A DNA stretch of 64,000 bases from Neofusicoccum parvum. Lineage: Eukaryota; Ascomycota; Dothideomycetes; Botryosphaeriales; Botryosphaeriaceae. How positions within the stretch are numbered: position 1 is the stretch's first letter; each line of letters opens with the position of its first letter. The notes under the pieces were generated by a model that saw only the letters and a program-made list of their open reading frames with translations, was not told the origin of the DNA and searched no databases. The translations under genes were made by a program, and so were the position numbers. The stretch is taken from the NCBI GenBank assembly GCA_020912385.1, contig CP087207.1, positions 2,728,001 to 2,792,000 of the forward strand, given 5' to 3'. Below, in pieces: positions 32,601 through 43,063 of the stretch.

Positions 32601-33495
32601 CAGAACGTGGAGAGCACAGCACAGCCTTCGCCATGACTGGGCAGGTACCGGTGGGATACAGGCAGCGCGTGGGTTGCGGGCGCGCTGCTGCCGGCGTTTC
32701 ACGTCGCGGGACTGCCTTATCGCCGGCAGGGGGGAGTGCGCGTTGCCGTCATTCCGCGGCGCTAGCATTGGCGTGAAGAAAGGGCGAGTTGTGCTATCCG
32801 AAGGCAGGGCGACAAAGACACCGATGACAAAGGCGCGCGCAGGCGAATGGGCTCGCAGCCAGAACGGCTTGTGCGACATGGGCCGCGCGGGCACGCACCA
32901 GGCCGCGAGCCGTTCCTGGGCTGAGGCCTGCAGCCCGCCAATCCGCGCTGCTCGATTTGATGCTCCGCCTCCACACGCTGAGCCTAAGCAGACATACCAA
33001 GACCCTCCCTTCAGCCTTCCCAGCCAGCTCAACAGGCTCGGAGACCCGATTGTAGGTAAGGTAAGCTGATCGTGCAGCAGCGCTTCCCCGACGCCGAGAC
33101 CCAGGACGCGCAAGCTGGCCGTCAAATCGTGGCCGGACATCGCCCTGCCACTGTGCCGCCGCCGGATCCCCGCTTCGGGGCAAGTGTGCCCAGCGTGTAG
33201 CTTTCGAGACATAATTCTATGCCATGGATCTGCCTCTTGTTCCAAGCACCGCCCGTGCCTGTGAGCGAGGCCCCGTAATTCGACTGCAGTTGCGTAGCGC
33301 TCTGGCGAAGTTTAAGAGCGGCTGGCCCTCCACGATCAGCTGCACCACCGCGCCCCCTCGCTCCGGACCCCATCGTCAGCTAAGAAAGGAAGCTAACAAT
33401 AGCCCGTCGTCCTTTGTGGCGTGCATACATATTAACCCGCCGCCTCTTTTCTTTCATCCCGCATTCACGTTTTCGCTTTGCTTTTGCGTCGCACA
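29671..33495. other. 3.8-kb gene desert
   Basis: No stretch has coding character on only one strand; ORFs up to 241 codons (for example 33245-32520, minus) overlap others of equal quality and lack motifs. Composition is GC-rich and non-repetitive by eye, so it is not a RIP-mutated AT block. It probably includes the promoter of the DOMON-b561 gene. Confidence 0.5.
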
Positions 33496-35134
33496 ATGTT
33501 GTCTCGCGTCGCTGCTGCTGCCCTGCTGGGCCTCGGTATGCTGTCCATTTTCCCTGTCGCCCCAGTAAGCAGAACCAGTGCTGACCGTTCGCGCAGCATC
33601 CACCGCACGCGCCCAGACTTCGTCTAACTGCAATGGCGACATCTGCTATGCGTTGAATATCCCCGAGGACACTGCAAGCTCTGGCAGTGGAGACATTTTT
33701 TTCCAAATCACCGCCCCTACCTCGTACTCATGGGTCGGTCTCGGCCAGGGAAGCTCCATGTCGGGCTCCCACATCTTCGTCGTGTACACTTCTGCAGATG
33801 GCAACAACGTCACCGTTTCTCCGCGTCTCGGCACCGGCCACAACACGCCCCAATTCAACAGTGACACGCAGATCACGCTTCTCGAGGGATCCGGTGTGGC
33901 CAACGGTCAGATGACTGCGAATGTTAGATGTAAGTATCTTCCGCTTCTGCTTGAGCCGGTCGCTAAGACTCCGTAGGCGCAAATTGCCAGTCCTGGTCTG
34001 GTGGCTCCATGGATTTCACTTCCAGCTCTGCATCCTGGATACACGCCAGCAAATCCGGAAGCGCCCTGAACTCCGACGACCAGAGCGCGTCTATCTCCCA
34101 GCACGGCAACGACTACGGCAGCTGGGACTGGGACTTCACCTCCGCCAAGGGTGGAAGCAGCGTCAACCCGTTCGCAAGTGGAACCGCAACCACGACAGGA
34201 ACTAGCTCTGGTACCCAAAGCTGTGTGCCCCGACCGACGAGCACAGGCTCTGGCTCTGGTTCTGGTTCTGGTACGTCAACAACATCAACATGGCCCCCCT
34301 GGCGCACTGGCAGCAGACCCACCGGCTCTCCCCCGTGGAACAACGATAATGACAAGAGAGCAGACTCTAGTGATGACGACGTCAACTACTGCGCTCCTGG
34401 CCAGACCTCCGGCTCCGGTGCGACTCAAATCGGCGGCGGTGCCGCTCTCGAAGCCATAGAGCGTGCACAGAGGATGCAGACCGCTCACGCGGTTCTTGCT
34501 TGTCTTGCAATGGTAATCTTCTTCCCCGCCGGCGCTATCAGCATTAGAATGTTTAGCTTCCCCGGCCTGGTCTGGTTTCACGGTGGTCTTCAGGTCTTCG
34601 CATATGCCATGTTCACCGCTGCGGTCGGCCTTGGCATCTACATCGGCCAGGGTGAATACGTAAGTCGAGCCCCATCTCTTACAAGCTGTTCGTAGCTGAC
34701 CCGACTAGATCCAAACTTATCACGGGGTGATCGGTCTGCTTGTTTTTGCCCTCCTTTTCTTCATGCCCATCTTCGGCTGGCTGCACCACCAGCTCTTCAA
34801 GAAGTACGGCCACCGCACTTTCTGGTCTTACACCCACATCTGGCTTGGTCGTCTTCTGATCACCCTTGGCATCATCAACGGTGGCTTGGGCCTGAAGCTC
34901 GCCAGCGGTCCCCGGGATTGGACCATCGCCTACGGTGTCGTAGCCGGCATCGTCTGGGTTACCTACATGCTTGCCGCTGTGTTCGGCGAGGCCAGGAGAA
35001 AGAGGAACATGGCGGCGGCCCCGCCGGCATATGGCCGGGAGCGGAAGGGTTCGTCCCACAGCAGTGGCGGCAGCCCGTCTGGCAGCGACCAGAGGGAGTT
35101 CTACGGACGCAAGCACAGCAGAAGCGCGGCTTGA
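33496..35134 (+). CDS. Secreted/membrane DOMON (CDH-type cytochrome) plus cytochrome b561 protein
   Basis: Exons 33496-33535, 33597-33929, 33977-34659, 34709-35134 (493 aa). The first exon plus start of the second make a signal peptide (MLSRVAAAALLGLGASTARA). Residues 22-220 match the cytochrome domain of cellobiose dehydrogenases: SWVGLGQGSSMSGSHIFVVY with a probable Met heme ligand and SISQHGNDYGSWDWDF with the probable His ligand. A Ser/Gly/Thr linker follows, then a b561 core of about five spans whose heme histidines lie in MQTAHAVLACL, VWFHGGLQ, IQTYHGVIGLL and SYTHIWLGRLL. Such fusions pass electrons across the plasma membrane between cytosolic ascorbate-like donors and extracellular acceptors. 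Acceptor unknown. Confidence 0.92.
34246..34271 (+). repeat. Hexamer microsatellite (GGCTCT/GGTTCT)n encoding Gly-Ser
   Basis: About four hexamers inside the linker of the DOMON-b561 gene, coding GSGSGSGSG. In-frame expansion or contraction would change linker length only. Confidence 0.85.
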
Positions 35135-35759
35135 AGGGGTGGCTCGGCCGGCTAAAAGTAATGTGAAGGGAGGCGGAGTAGACAGGGCAGATTGAGATAG
35201 ATACCCTCGTGGGGATGCTGGGCAGAGGCGGCTCAAAGTGTACAAGTTGGAATTTTCGACCGGGGATCCCTCGGGCGGCGTATGGAGCGACTGTAGACCA
35301 TAGCCTGACGATTTGACGATATTATCCACCATCCGGTCTCATCCGCGGCCATGCGTGCCACATTGATGCTGTGCGGTAAGCGACTCGGCAGGACGGTGGT
35401 TGGTTCTGGCGCGGTGACGCAGCAAACGGCCGAGCGGCGCGGCGAGTGGCTCGGGGCGAGGCAGGCGGCGGATGGCGATTGGCCGGGGGGTGGGTGGGCG
35501 CGGAGGGCGTGTGGTTTTCTTGGGGACACCGGCGGATGGAGGGGCAACGGCCCGGCGTTTACGAGCCCGTGCGCGCCGGCCATCGCAACACCTGAAATGA
35601 CCGGGGGCAGTGACAACAATTCTCTCTTCCATTCTCATTTCCGCCACGCTCCCGTCCCCCACCACCCCGCCGCCCCGCGCTCCGCCAGACCTCTCTCGCC
35701 CATTTATCACGTCCATATTCCTCCGTCACATCGCACCGTGATCTGATCCCAACGTCGCC
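35135..35759. other. Intergenic upstream of EB1
   Basis: About 625 bp, GC-rich with C/T-rich tracts just before the EB1 start (35640-35755), typical of constitutive fungal promoters. No gene supported. Confidence 0.45.
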
Positions 35760-36860
35760 ATGGGAGAGTCCAGGTGCGTGTGCCCAGGCTGCCAGCTTGC
35801 GCCCGCCCCCCGCCTCCACGCGCTGCGGCGCCGGTTCCACGGCTGACGTCCTCTGCAGACAGGAGCTACTTGCGTGGCTGAACAACCTCCTCCAGCTCAA
35901 CCTGACCAAGGTCGAGCAATGCGGCAGCGGGTATGCTTCCTGCCCTTCTCCCCGCCCTCCTTCCGCTCCTGCGCCAGCCTGCTCCCCACCCTTGCGCGCG
36001 CACACAGCCCACGACCCCTGGAATAATTGCTGATACGCATGCCGCAGTGCCGTCTACTGCCAGATTTTCGACAGCATCTTCCGTAGGTACCCCTTAACCA
36101 CGGCGGATCTCGCGGACACTAACGCCCCTTTCACAGTCGATGTGCCCATGACCAGGGTCAAGTTCAACGCGAACACCGAGTACCAATACCTCCAGAACTT
36201 TAAGGTCCTGCAGAGTACGTCTTTGCCCTCCCGTCCGCCCCGACAAACACACATTGCAGCACGCTGACGTGCCGTGCCCGCAGACACGTTCGCGAAGCAT
36301 GCCGTCGACAGGCCCGTGCACGTCGAGCAGCTCATCAAGTGCAAGATGCAGGACAACCTCGACTTCCTGCAGTTCTCCAAGCGTTACTGGGACCAGTACT
36401 ACCCGGGCGGCGACTACGACGCCGCGGGCCGCAGGAAGGGCTCCGGTGCCCCGCCGGCGACTGGCGGCAGCCGTGCCGTGTCTTCCAGCGCCGCTCGCAA
36501 ACCCGCTGGTGGCGCCACGTCGGTGGCCCGCGCCCGCACCCCGCAGTCCAGCGCGCAGACGGCTGCGCTCCAGCAGGAGAACGCCGCGCTGAAGGAGACG
36601 GTGGCTGGCCTGGAGAGGGAGCGCGACTTCTACTTCAGCAAGCTCCGAGACATTGAGCTGCTGATCCAGACCGCCATCGACCAGGACCCGGAGCTCGAGA
36701 AGGACGACACCATCCTGAAGAACATCCAGACGATCCTGTACTCGACGGAGGTAAGGTCATGCGACACGGTGCAACGCAGCAGAAGGCTAACCGGTGCGCG
36801 CAGGAGGGTTTCGAGATCCCCGCCGAAGCCGAGGGCGAGCTCGAGGAGGAGACGTTCTAG
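35760..36860 (+). CDS. bim1: EB1-family microtubule plus-end binding protein (Bim1/Mal3)
   Basis: Six exons: 35760-35773, 35859-35930, 36048-36082, 36137-36214, 36284-36750, 36804-36860 (240 aa). The first coding exon is 14 nt (MGES). Splicing rebuilds the calponin-homology domain: [67 protein letters not shown] and [21 protein letters not shown] Ser/Ala-rich linker leads to the EB-homology coiled coil ([20 protein letters not shown], then RDIELLI). The acidic tail ends LEEETF, resembling the EEY/F tails read by CAP-Gly proteins. It should track growing microtubule ends and recruit partners for spindle and polarity functions. Intron density at the 5' end is high, as in other fungal EB1 genes. 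Confidence 0.95.
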
Positions 36861-37346
36861 ATGGTGTGCGGGGCCGGTTGCGGGAGAACAGCATAGAGAA
36901 CGGCGAGAAGTTGCATTTGGTCATGTTGACCGGTTTCGAAAATACCCTGCAGATTGCTGGTGGATGATAGGGAGTGCTAGAGGAGGGTGGCATAGTACAA
37001 GTTCTCATAGGCAGGCCCGTGGTGCTGCGCTGCAGGGCAAAGCGGGCGCGTGTGTGAAATTGGCATTTCGGAGTTCATCTGATCAGCCGCATTACGTATC
37101 CTGGCACGTGCAGGGCGATCGGCGCCGAGCTGGCTCAAGCTTGTACTCTGCTGTGACAACACACGACACACTCCACTCTTCTCGCCGCCAACAACACAGC
37201 AATTACCGCCTGTTGATGATCGTGACGACCGCTTGATACCCCGAAATACCCTCTGCTATCCACGGCGCGCGCCCGACGACCGCCGTCCCTCTCTCCTCCC
37301 TCCCGTTCCCCCCGTCCGCCCACCACCGCCAACACCGCCGCCCGCC
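36861..37346. other. Intergenic between EB1 and Vam7-like genes
   Basis: About 490 bp: EB1 3' region and the C-rich promoter/leader of the PX-SNARE gene. No gene supported. Confidence 0.45.
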
Positions 37347-38504
37347 ATGCCGCTCGACATATCGATCCCCACGACGACCGTGTCCAGCACGGACAAGCCC
37401 TTCACCATCTACACCATCTCGATCCGCCAGCCCATCCGCACCATCACGCTCTCCAAGCGCTACAGCGACTTCACCCGCTTCCACGCCGACGTGACCGAGC
37501 AAGCCGGCGGCACGCCCCCTCCCGCACCCCTGCCGGGCAAGTCCTGGTTCTCGCGCACCGTCAACAACCCGGCCATGACGGAGGCGCGCCGCCGCGACCT
37601 CGAGGCCTACCTGCGCGCCATCGAGAACGCCGACGACGGGCGCTGGCGGCACACCAGCGCGTGGCGCACCTTCCTGCAGCTGGGCACGCAGCGCAGCCTG
37701 GCGGCGCCGGGCGGCAGCCCCAGGCACTCGCTCGAGCCCGGGCGCGGCGGAAACGTCGGCATCCGCGACCCGGCGACCTGGCTGGCCGTCCACCAGGACC
37801 TCAAGTCCAACCTGCACCAGGCGCGGCTGGCGCTCACGCGGCGCGAGCAGGCCCAGACGGCGCAGCAGCAGCACGAGGCCGGCGCCGCCGCCAAGAAGTA
37901 CCTCGTCCTGGCGGGCACGGCCATCTCGGCGCTGGACGCGGGGCTCAAGACGCTGTCGGGCGCCGGCGCGGCGCAGAACGGCGACGTGGCGGTCGAGCGG
38001 CTGGGCGACGGCGAGCTGCGGCGGCGCAAGGACCTGCTGAGCAGCGCGCGCAAGGAGAAGGAGGGCCTGGAGGGCGTGCTGGGCGCGCTGGCCGTCAAGG
38101 CCCTCAGCCAGGGCGGCAGCGGCGCCGGCGCCAGCGCCAGCGCCCTGAGCAACGGCGCCGCCTCCGCCTCCCCCGCCGACAAGGCTCACCTCTTCCGCGG
38201 CGGCAACGGCAGCGCCACGAGCGTGCGGACTGGCCGCACCCTGGGCGCCCCTGCCCCCGAGACCCAGCGCACGCGCGAGCTGGACAACGGCGGCGTGGTG
38301 CAGCTGCAGCGCCAGATCATGCGCGAGCAGGACGAGGACGTGGCCGATCTGGGGAAGGCGGTGAGGAGGATGCGCGAGATGGGCGTGGAGATCAACGATG
38401 AGCTGCAGCTGCAGAATGAGATGCTGAGGATGCTGGATGATGACGTGGACAGGGTGGGGAGCAAGATCGATGTCGCGAAGAAGAGGATCGCGAAAATTCA
38501 CTAA
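37347..38504 (+). CDS. vam7: Vam7-like vacuolar Qc-SNARE with PX domain
   Basis: Intronless, 385 aa from ATG 37347 (CCGCCATGCCG). Residues 1-115 are a PX domain (YTISIRQPIRTITLSKRYSDF, PLPGKSWFSR, EARRRDLEAYLRAI) that would bind PI3P on the vacuole. A middle Ala/Gly-rich helical part leads to a C-terminal SNARE helix (about 320-380; LQRQIMREQDEDVADLGKAV, then EINDELQLQNEMLRMLDDDV) with a Gln at the zero layer, and no membrane anchor. This order is that of Vam7, which acts with Vam3, Vti1 and Nyv1 in HOPS-dependent homotypic vacuole fusion. Third positions run from C-rich at the 5' end to G-rich at the 3' end. Confidence 0.92.
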   Translation: MPLDISIPTTTVSSTDKPFTIYTISIRQPIRTITLSKRYSDFTRFHADVTEQAGGTPPPAPLPGKSWFSRTVNNPAMTEARRRDLEAYLRAIENADDGRWRHTSAWRTFLQLGTQRSLAAPGGSPRHSLEPGRGGNVGIRDPATWLAVHQDLKSNLHQARLALTRREQAQTAQQQHEAGAAAKKYLVLAGTAISALDAGLKTLSGAGAAQNGDVAVERLGDGELRRRKDLLSSARKEKEGLEGVLGALAVKALSQGGSGAGASASALSNGAASASPADKAHLFRGGNGSATSVRTGRTLGAPAPETQRTRELDNGGVVQLQRQIMREQDEDVADLGKAVRRMREMGVEINDELQLQNEMLRMLDDDVDRVGSKIDVAKKRIAKIH

Positions 38505-39802
38505 ATTTTTGGGTCGGGGAAGAGAAGGAAGGGTGCGGGATGGGAATTCTTGGACAAAGAGGAAAGAAGGGGACAAGAGGTTTGGATTTGGATCTGGGAG
38601 GGTTTCTGCATTTTCTTCATCCTTCGTTTTGATGCATCATGGTGCTGCTGGTTTCTTTGGCTTCTTGACAGGGGCAAATCATTTTTCTTTTACTGCACGC
38701 AAAGCAAGGCGTTTTTGGGAGGGAAATGCGCCTTACGACAACTTTCGCTATTTCATCTGTTTCTTCTTTCGTTTCTGGTTCATTCGTCAATGGTTTCCAA
38801 CTCGATATACCCTTTCTTAGGCATACTATCCCTGGCGGTTATCGTTTGCTTTGAGATTCGGCATATATCGTCCTTTACGTAGGTAGCATTGGGCGAGTTA
38901 CAAAACTGGGTGGAGATGGGAAAAGGCTGGGAAGGCTTAAATTGAGATTGATTCGGAGTTTCCTTCATTTATCTGAGCGGAGAAGTTTGGGCTGTCTAGT
39001 GGCTGAGGCTGTTTAGGAAGAAGTGTGGGGTGTTTGATCAGTACGTTACAACGGCGGTATTGAGGGCTCAAAGTGAAATGAGATACCGGCGCTTCATGTG
39101 CAGAGTGAACTCTCAACAATCCGCTAGATACACTTCAAACAATCACTCACGCCAATCTGCCATGCATGAAAATAGAAGGCTTTCTCTCATTCTGGAAATT
39201 TTCTCGCACCTCCCATCCAATCGACGTCTCCTTCGTGTCACCACGAACAGATCTGCTACAAACTTCCCACTCACCCACCCCGCCTTCGTCCTCAGACCTC
39301 TCTTCCAGCCAAGCAAGGAGCGATGATGCAATGCGTTGCGATGCGATGCAATGCGCGCGCGCAAAGCAAGAACCAAACAAACGACAACGAACTCGCATGC
39401 CCACTCCACTCTCCCTTCGCAACAACAACAATAGCCGATCCAAAAAAGATGAAACAAAAAGATATCAAGGATTGGTCACACGCTGGTCACCTTCGTTTCA
39501 GGACGTTTAAAAAAAAATGTACAACGCCCCCTTCCTCCTCCTCTGGTCATTTCATTCCTCCCCTCAATCCCATCCAGTCTTGGTAGCCCTGTCTCCAAAC
39601 AAGGAAAGTTTGTGTGAAATACAAAAAAAAGTTCCAAAAAAAAACAAGTGTTCCTCCCAAGAAGTCATTTCAATACGCCGCACCACCGCGCGTCTAGTTG
39701 TCGATTATGGCAAGAAGAACAAACGAAAAGTTTAAAAAGGAAAAAAAAAAAAACCTGGTCTCCCGATCACACCACCTCATCCAATCTTTTCCGCCACACG
39801 AC
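38505..39802. other. Convergent intergenic region, 1.3 kb
   Basis: Between the converging stops of the Vam7-like gene and the Zn2Cys6 gene. Contains several A runs (39507-39516, 39740-39752) and C/T-rich tracts; ORFs have no motifs. Long 3' UTRs of both genes are likely. Confidence 0.45.
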
Positions 39803-42800
39803 TCACTGCGTCCCACCCTGCCCCTCCCCAGTCAGCGGGCCCAACCCGTCCATCCCCGCCCCGAAATCTCCCCCGACCGCGCCGCCGTCAAACGTGAAGC
39901 CGCCGTATCCCTGCGGGCCGGCGCCGAACATGCCGCCGTCGTCGCCCAGGGCCGTCGGCGGATCCATGTTGAACGGCATGAACCAGGCGGCGCTGGGGTC
40001 GGTGAAGAAGCCTGGGGAGGCGCCTGGGCCGGCGCCGGGGTGGTTGTTGTGGTTTTGGCCGTGCTGGCCTTGTTGTGACAGGGAGGCGTTGAAGGCGTTG
40101 ACGTCGAGGGCGAAGGGTTCGTTGCGGTCCATGAAGGTGGCGTAACTTTGGAGTACCATTTGCCGATCGAGCGCCGACATGGGATGGTTGAGCGAGGAGA
40201 AGTCGGATGTGCCCGTCATGAAGTCGTAGGCATGCTGCGGGTTCTGCTGCATGAAGGCTGCGGCGGCGGACGGATCGAAGGCGGAGGATGAGGGGTCGAG
40301 TTGTTGGGGGAGGTGCATGTGCTGCTGATCCATTGGTGAGGAGGTCTGGACGTGATGAACGTTGCCTGATTGTGGATGCGGGGATGTTGTTGAAGCTTGT
40401 TTGCCGTCATTTTGGGATTTGCTCTGCTTGCTCTTTTTGCTGCCCTTCTTTGATTGCTCTGCGGTCTTCGCAGATGGGGAGAGACTTGCAAAGAATTCTT
40501 CCACGCTTTGCAGGTCCGATTTTTGTCCCAGAACGGCGTCAGTGCCTGCTTCCTTCTTGACATCTGCGGCAGGGTCTTCGTAGTCCGTGCGCGATACGCC
40601 GTGTGGGTACCTGTCAAACCAATCTCCGTACTGAAATATGCTCGTCTGTCGACCGTTGACAGCCGCGGGTCCACGAAGTGCGGCATCTGCGTGCTGACGA
40701 TACAAGTCCTTCAAATTTTCCGCGACGAAGTGGAACATTCCCCAATATTTCTTCATCTTGCTCAAGAACTTTACATTGTATGCCAGGTATCGTTTCGAAA
40801 CCATTTCGAGTTTCGGGTTCTTGGAGAAGACGCCGCGGATGTGGACCGTGCTAGACAAAAACGCGCAGTATCCAGCGAATGGGACTACGACGTTGTAGTT
40901 CATAGCTTCGTTGACGAGGAGCGATATCTGGTTGGCGGCATCGAGCGCTGCATGGGCAGCTTCGGTGAGGAATTGGTGCGGCATGTCTTGCGGTGGTCGG
41001 CTGCCAGCATGCGAGGGAAGTGCGAAGCGGTTGAGGAAGAGGATGATTTGGTGGTAGACGATGTGGAGAAAGATGAATTGGTTTGCGGTTTTCTCCGTGA
41101 TGTGATTTTGTAGGTTTTCTTGTGTGTAGTGTAATCTCTCTGGCAGTGAAGCCCTGAACTCGTGTGCTTCTCTTTTCAACTCCTGGAACGTGGACTGAGG
41201 CGACCAGATGGGAACACGCTCCTTTTCCTTCCCGCCTAGGTTGTTGAACATGATGAGGCGACCCCAAATGGCGACAGACCGAACAAGGTATGCAACGACA
41301 CCCATGTTCTCCTTCGCATCAGCTATTTGTCCTGCATCTGCGGGCGCTGGATTCCGGACTCTGCCCTCGAGATCCTCGGTAGGTCCCGGTATCTCCATTT
41401 GGAAGTAATGTTCTCTTATCGGTAATTGAACCTTGATGAACTGGCCACTGACGAAAAGGGGACGGTCGGTTCCAGACGAGTTGAAACGATCCATGAGAAA
41501 GCACGACCACATCGTTCGTCTTCTAATTTCACGGTCAGTGAAGCTGAGCTCCGCCCTATCCCCATTCTCTTTCCCAAGCGGATCGTGGTCCAGATCTTTG
41601 TGCAACTGCAGAGCGTATGCCATTCTCTGAGCCATGCCGCCAAACATCCAACTCCGTCCACCTTGACAAGTTCCAAATTCGTGTAGACCGAGAAGCAGGT
41701 ATGTGATGAGGATGGTAATATTCGGGGTGTCATATCTCTTAAGCGCGATATCTCGTGCTTTGCTCGCCCAAACCTCGCCCCTGAGGAAAGCGGGTTCCGT
41801 ACGGATCTGAGGGTGTGTCGAGAAGCGTGCGGAGATGGCGCAGACTGCAAGAATCAAGACAGGAGGCACCTGCCCTGCCGCTAGTCTCCGCATAAAACTT
41901 GGTTTGTGAAGTAGAGGATAGCTTTGGCCGTAGCAGTAGTCGAAATAAACCTCGGCAAGATGCTCCTGTATCTCCTTCGGTGGTAGGCTCTCGAGACCTT
42001 CAGTCAACAGACTGTTCTCTACGTCTGCGCCTTTGGGCGGTTGTGAACCTCGGCTCTCGTTCGGATTTGTCGCTTTGGACTTGGACCACTCATCCAGCTC
42101 GGCTCCAAAGGCTTCTTCGGCGGGACGTTTCTTGCCGGGCCCACCCTTGGGCGGTGCACCGGGAAGCGGGGGCTTGACCACAGCCCTTCCGACTGCGGAA
42201 ACAGCGCCCATGCTCTCCTTCGGAATCAGCTTGATGACGCGCTCCTCCATCCTTTTCAACCGTTTATCCAGCATTGCCATGTAGTCGGTCCGAGGAGCCG
42301 CCTTGCGAGTGGTGACCTTGTACACGCACGGTATACGCGAGCGCAGGCAGTGTTTGCACGCCGGCTTCTCGCCCGAGCACCGGATCTTCTTTCGACGGCA
42401 CGCTATGCATGCAAGCGGCAATCTTTTCCGCTCCTTGCCAGCCTTCGTCTTCATCTCGCTCCACGGCGGAGGGTGGTCCGGATCGCCGTCCTTCTTTCTG
42501 CCCTTCGGAGTGTCGTCGCCCCGGTTCTCTTTGTTGCCCGTGTCGGCGTTCGTGGAAGCGTCATCGCGGGAATAGTCGTCGCCGAAGCCTGCCGGGCCCA
42601 TGCCGAACGCGCTCTGCGGGCTCGTCTCGGTGTCCATGCCATCCGCACTCGCGCCGCTCGCGAGGCCGCCATTGGCAGTCATGCCGCCCATGCTGCTGAT
42701 GCTTAGCTTGTGCTGTGAACGGGCGGCGTTCTGCGCGTCGGAGGCGCCGGCGAAGGCGGCATCGCCCATGGGGCCTTGGGAGACGCCATCCGGCGCCGAG

Positions 42801-43063
42801 GCCATCATCTGGTTGCCACCGCCGTGATTGGCGTTCATGGAGCCGTGCAGGCCCATGCTGTTGTAGTCCGGGAAGGCCGACATCATGGACGAGCCGGAAT
42901 TGGAGATGCTGGAGGGCGATTGGGCGGCTTGCAGCAGGGCGTCGAGGCGCGGGTTGCGGCCATCAGGCATGACGTACTCGTTGAGGTTCAGCGGGTCGTT
43001 CTGGCGCTGGCTGTCGACGTCGGTGTGACCGTAGGAGCCCATGTTCGGGAAGTTTGATGCCAT
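39803..43063 (-). CDS. Zn2Cys6 transcription factor, 1086 aa
   Basis: Intronless from ATG 43063 (MASNFPNMG); the frame opens a little earlier only with GTG. Residues 1-205 are low-complexity (Met/Gly/Ser/Asn). The Gal4-type cluster has Cys at 219, 222, 229, 236, 239 and 246 (CX2CX6CX6CX2CX6C) followed by a linker and a short coiled coil (YMAMLDKRLKRMEERVIKLI). A fungal_trans regulatory domain occupies roughly 380-650 (HLAEVYFDYCYGQSYPLLHK, RRRTMWSCFLMDRFNSSG). The C-terminus has Lys-rich, Gln/His-rich and Gly/Phe-rich low complexity. It should bind CGG-containing sites as a dimer. Regulon unknown; a symbol is not justified. Confidence 0.93.
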   Translation of the reverse strand: MASNFPNMGSYGHTDVDSQRQNDPLNLNEYVMPDGRNPRLDALLQAAQSPSSISNSGSSMMSAFPDYNSMGLHGSMNANHGGGNQMMASAPDGVSQGPMGDAAFAGASDAQNAARSQHKLSISSMGGMTANGGLASGASADGMDTETSPQSAFGMGPAGFGDDYSRDDASTNADTGNKENRGDDTPKGRKKDGDPDHPPPWSEMKTKAGKERKRLPLACIACRRKKIRCSGEKPACKHCLRSRIPCVYKVTTRKAAPRTDYMAMLDKRLKRMEERVIKLIPKESMGAVSAVGRAVVKPPLPGAPPKGGPGKKRPAEEAFGAELDEWSKSKATNPNESRGSQPPKGADVENSLLTEGLESLPPKEIQEHLAEVYFDYCYGQSYPLLHKPSFMRRLAAGQVPPVLILAVCAISARFSTHPQIRTEPAFLRGEVWASKARDIALKRYDTPNITILITYLLLGLHEFGTCQGGRSWMFGGMAQRMAYALQLHKDLDHDPLGKENGDRAELSFTDREIRRRTMWSCFLMDRFNSSGTDRPLFVSGQFIKVQLPIREHYFQMEIPGPTEDLEGRVRNPAPADAGQIADAKENMGVVAYLVRSVAIWGRLIMFNNLGGKEKERVPIWSPQSTFQELKREAHEFRASLPERLHYTQENLQNHITEKTANQFIFLHIVYHQIILFLNRFALPSHAGSRPPQDMPHQFLTEAAHAALDAANQISLLVNEAMNYNVVVPFAGYCAFLSSTVHIRGVFSKNPKLEMVSKRYLAYNVKFLSKMKKYWGMFHFVAENLKDLYRQHADAALRGPAAVNGRQTSIFQYGDWFDRYPHGVSRTDYEDPAADVKKEAGTDAVLGQKSDLQSVEEFFASLSPSAKTAEQSKKGSKKSKQSKSQNDGKQASTTSPHPQSGNVHHVQTSSPMDQQHMHLPQQLDPSSSAFDPSAAAAFMQQNPQHAYDFMTGTSDFSSLNHPMSALDRQMVLQSYATFMDRNEPFALDVNAFNASLSQQGQHGQNHNNHPGAGPGASPGFFTDPSAAWFMPFNMDPPTALGDDGGMFGAGPQGYGGFTFDGGAVGGDFGAGMDGLGPLTGEGQGGTQ

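Noticed and set aside
32520..33245. 241-codon minus-strand ORF in the gene desert
   Set aside because: No motif, no splice support, overlaps equally long ORFs on the other strand; expected by chance in GC-rich DNA.
37203..38576. 457-codon minus-strand ORF
   Set aside because: Antisense shadow of the Vam7-like gene.
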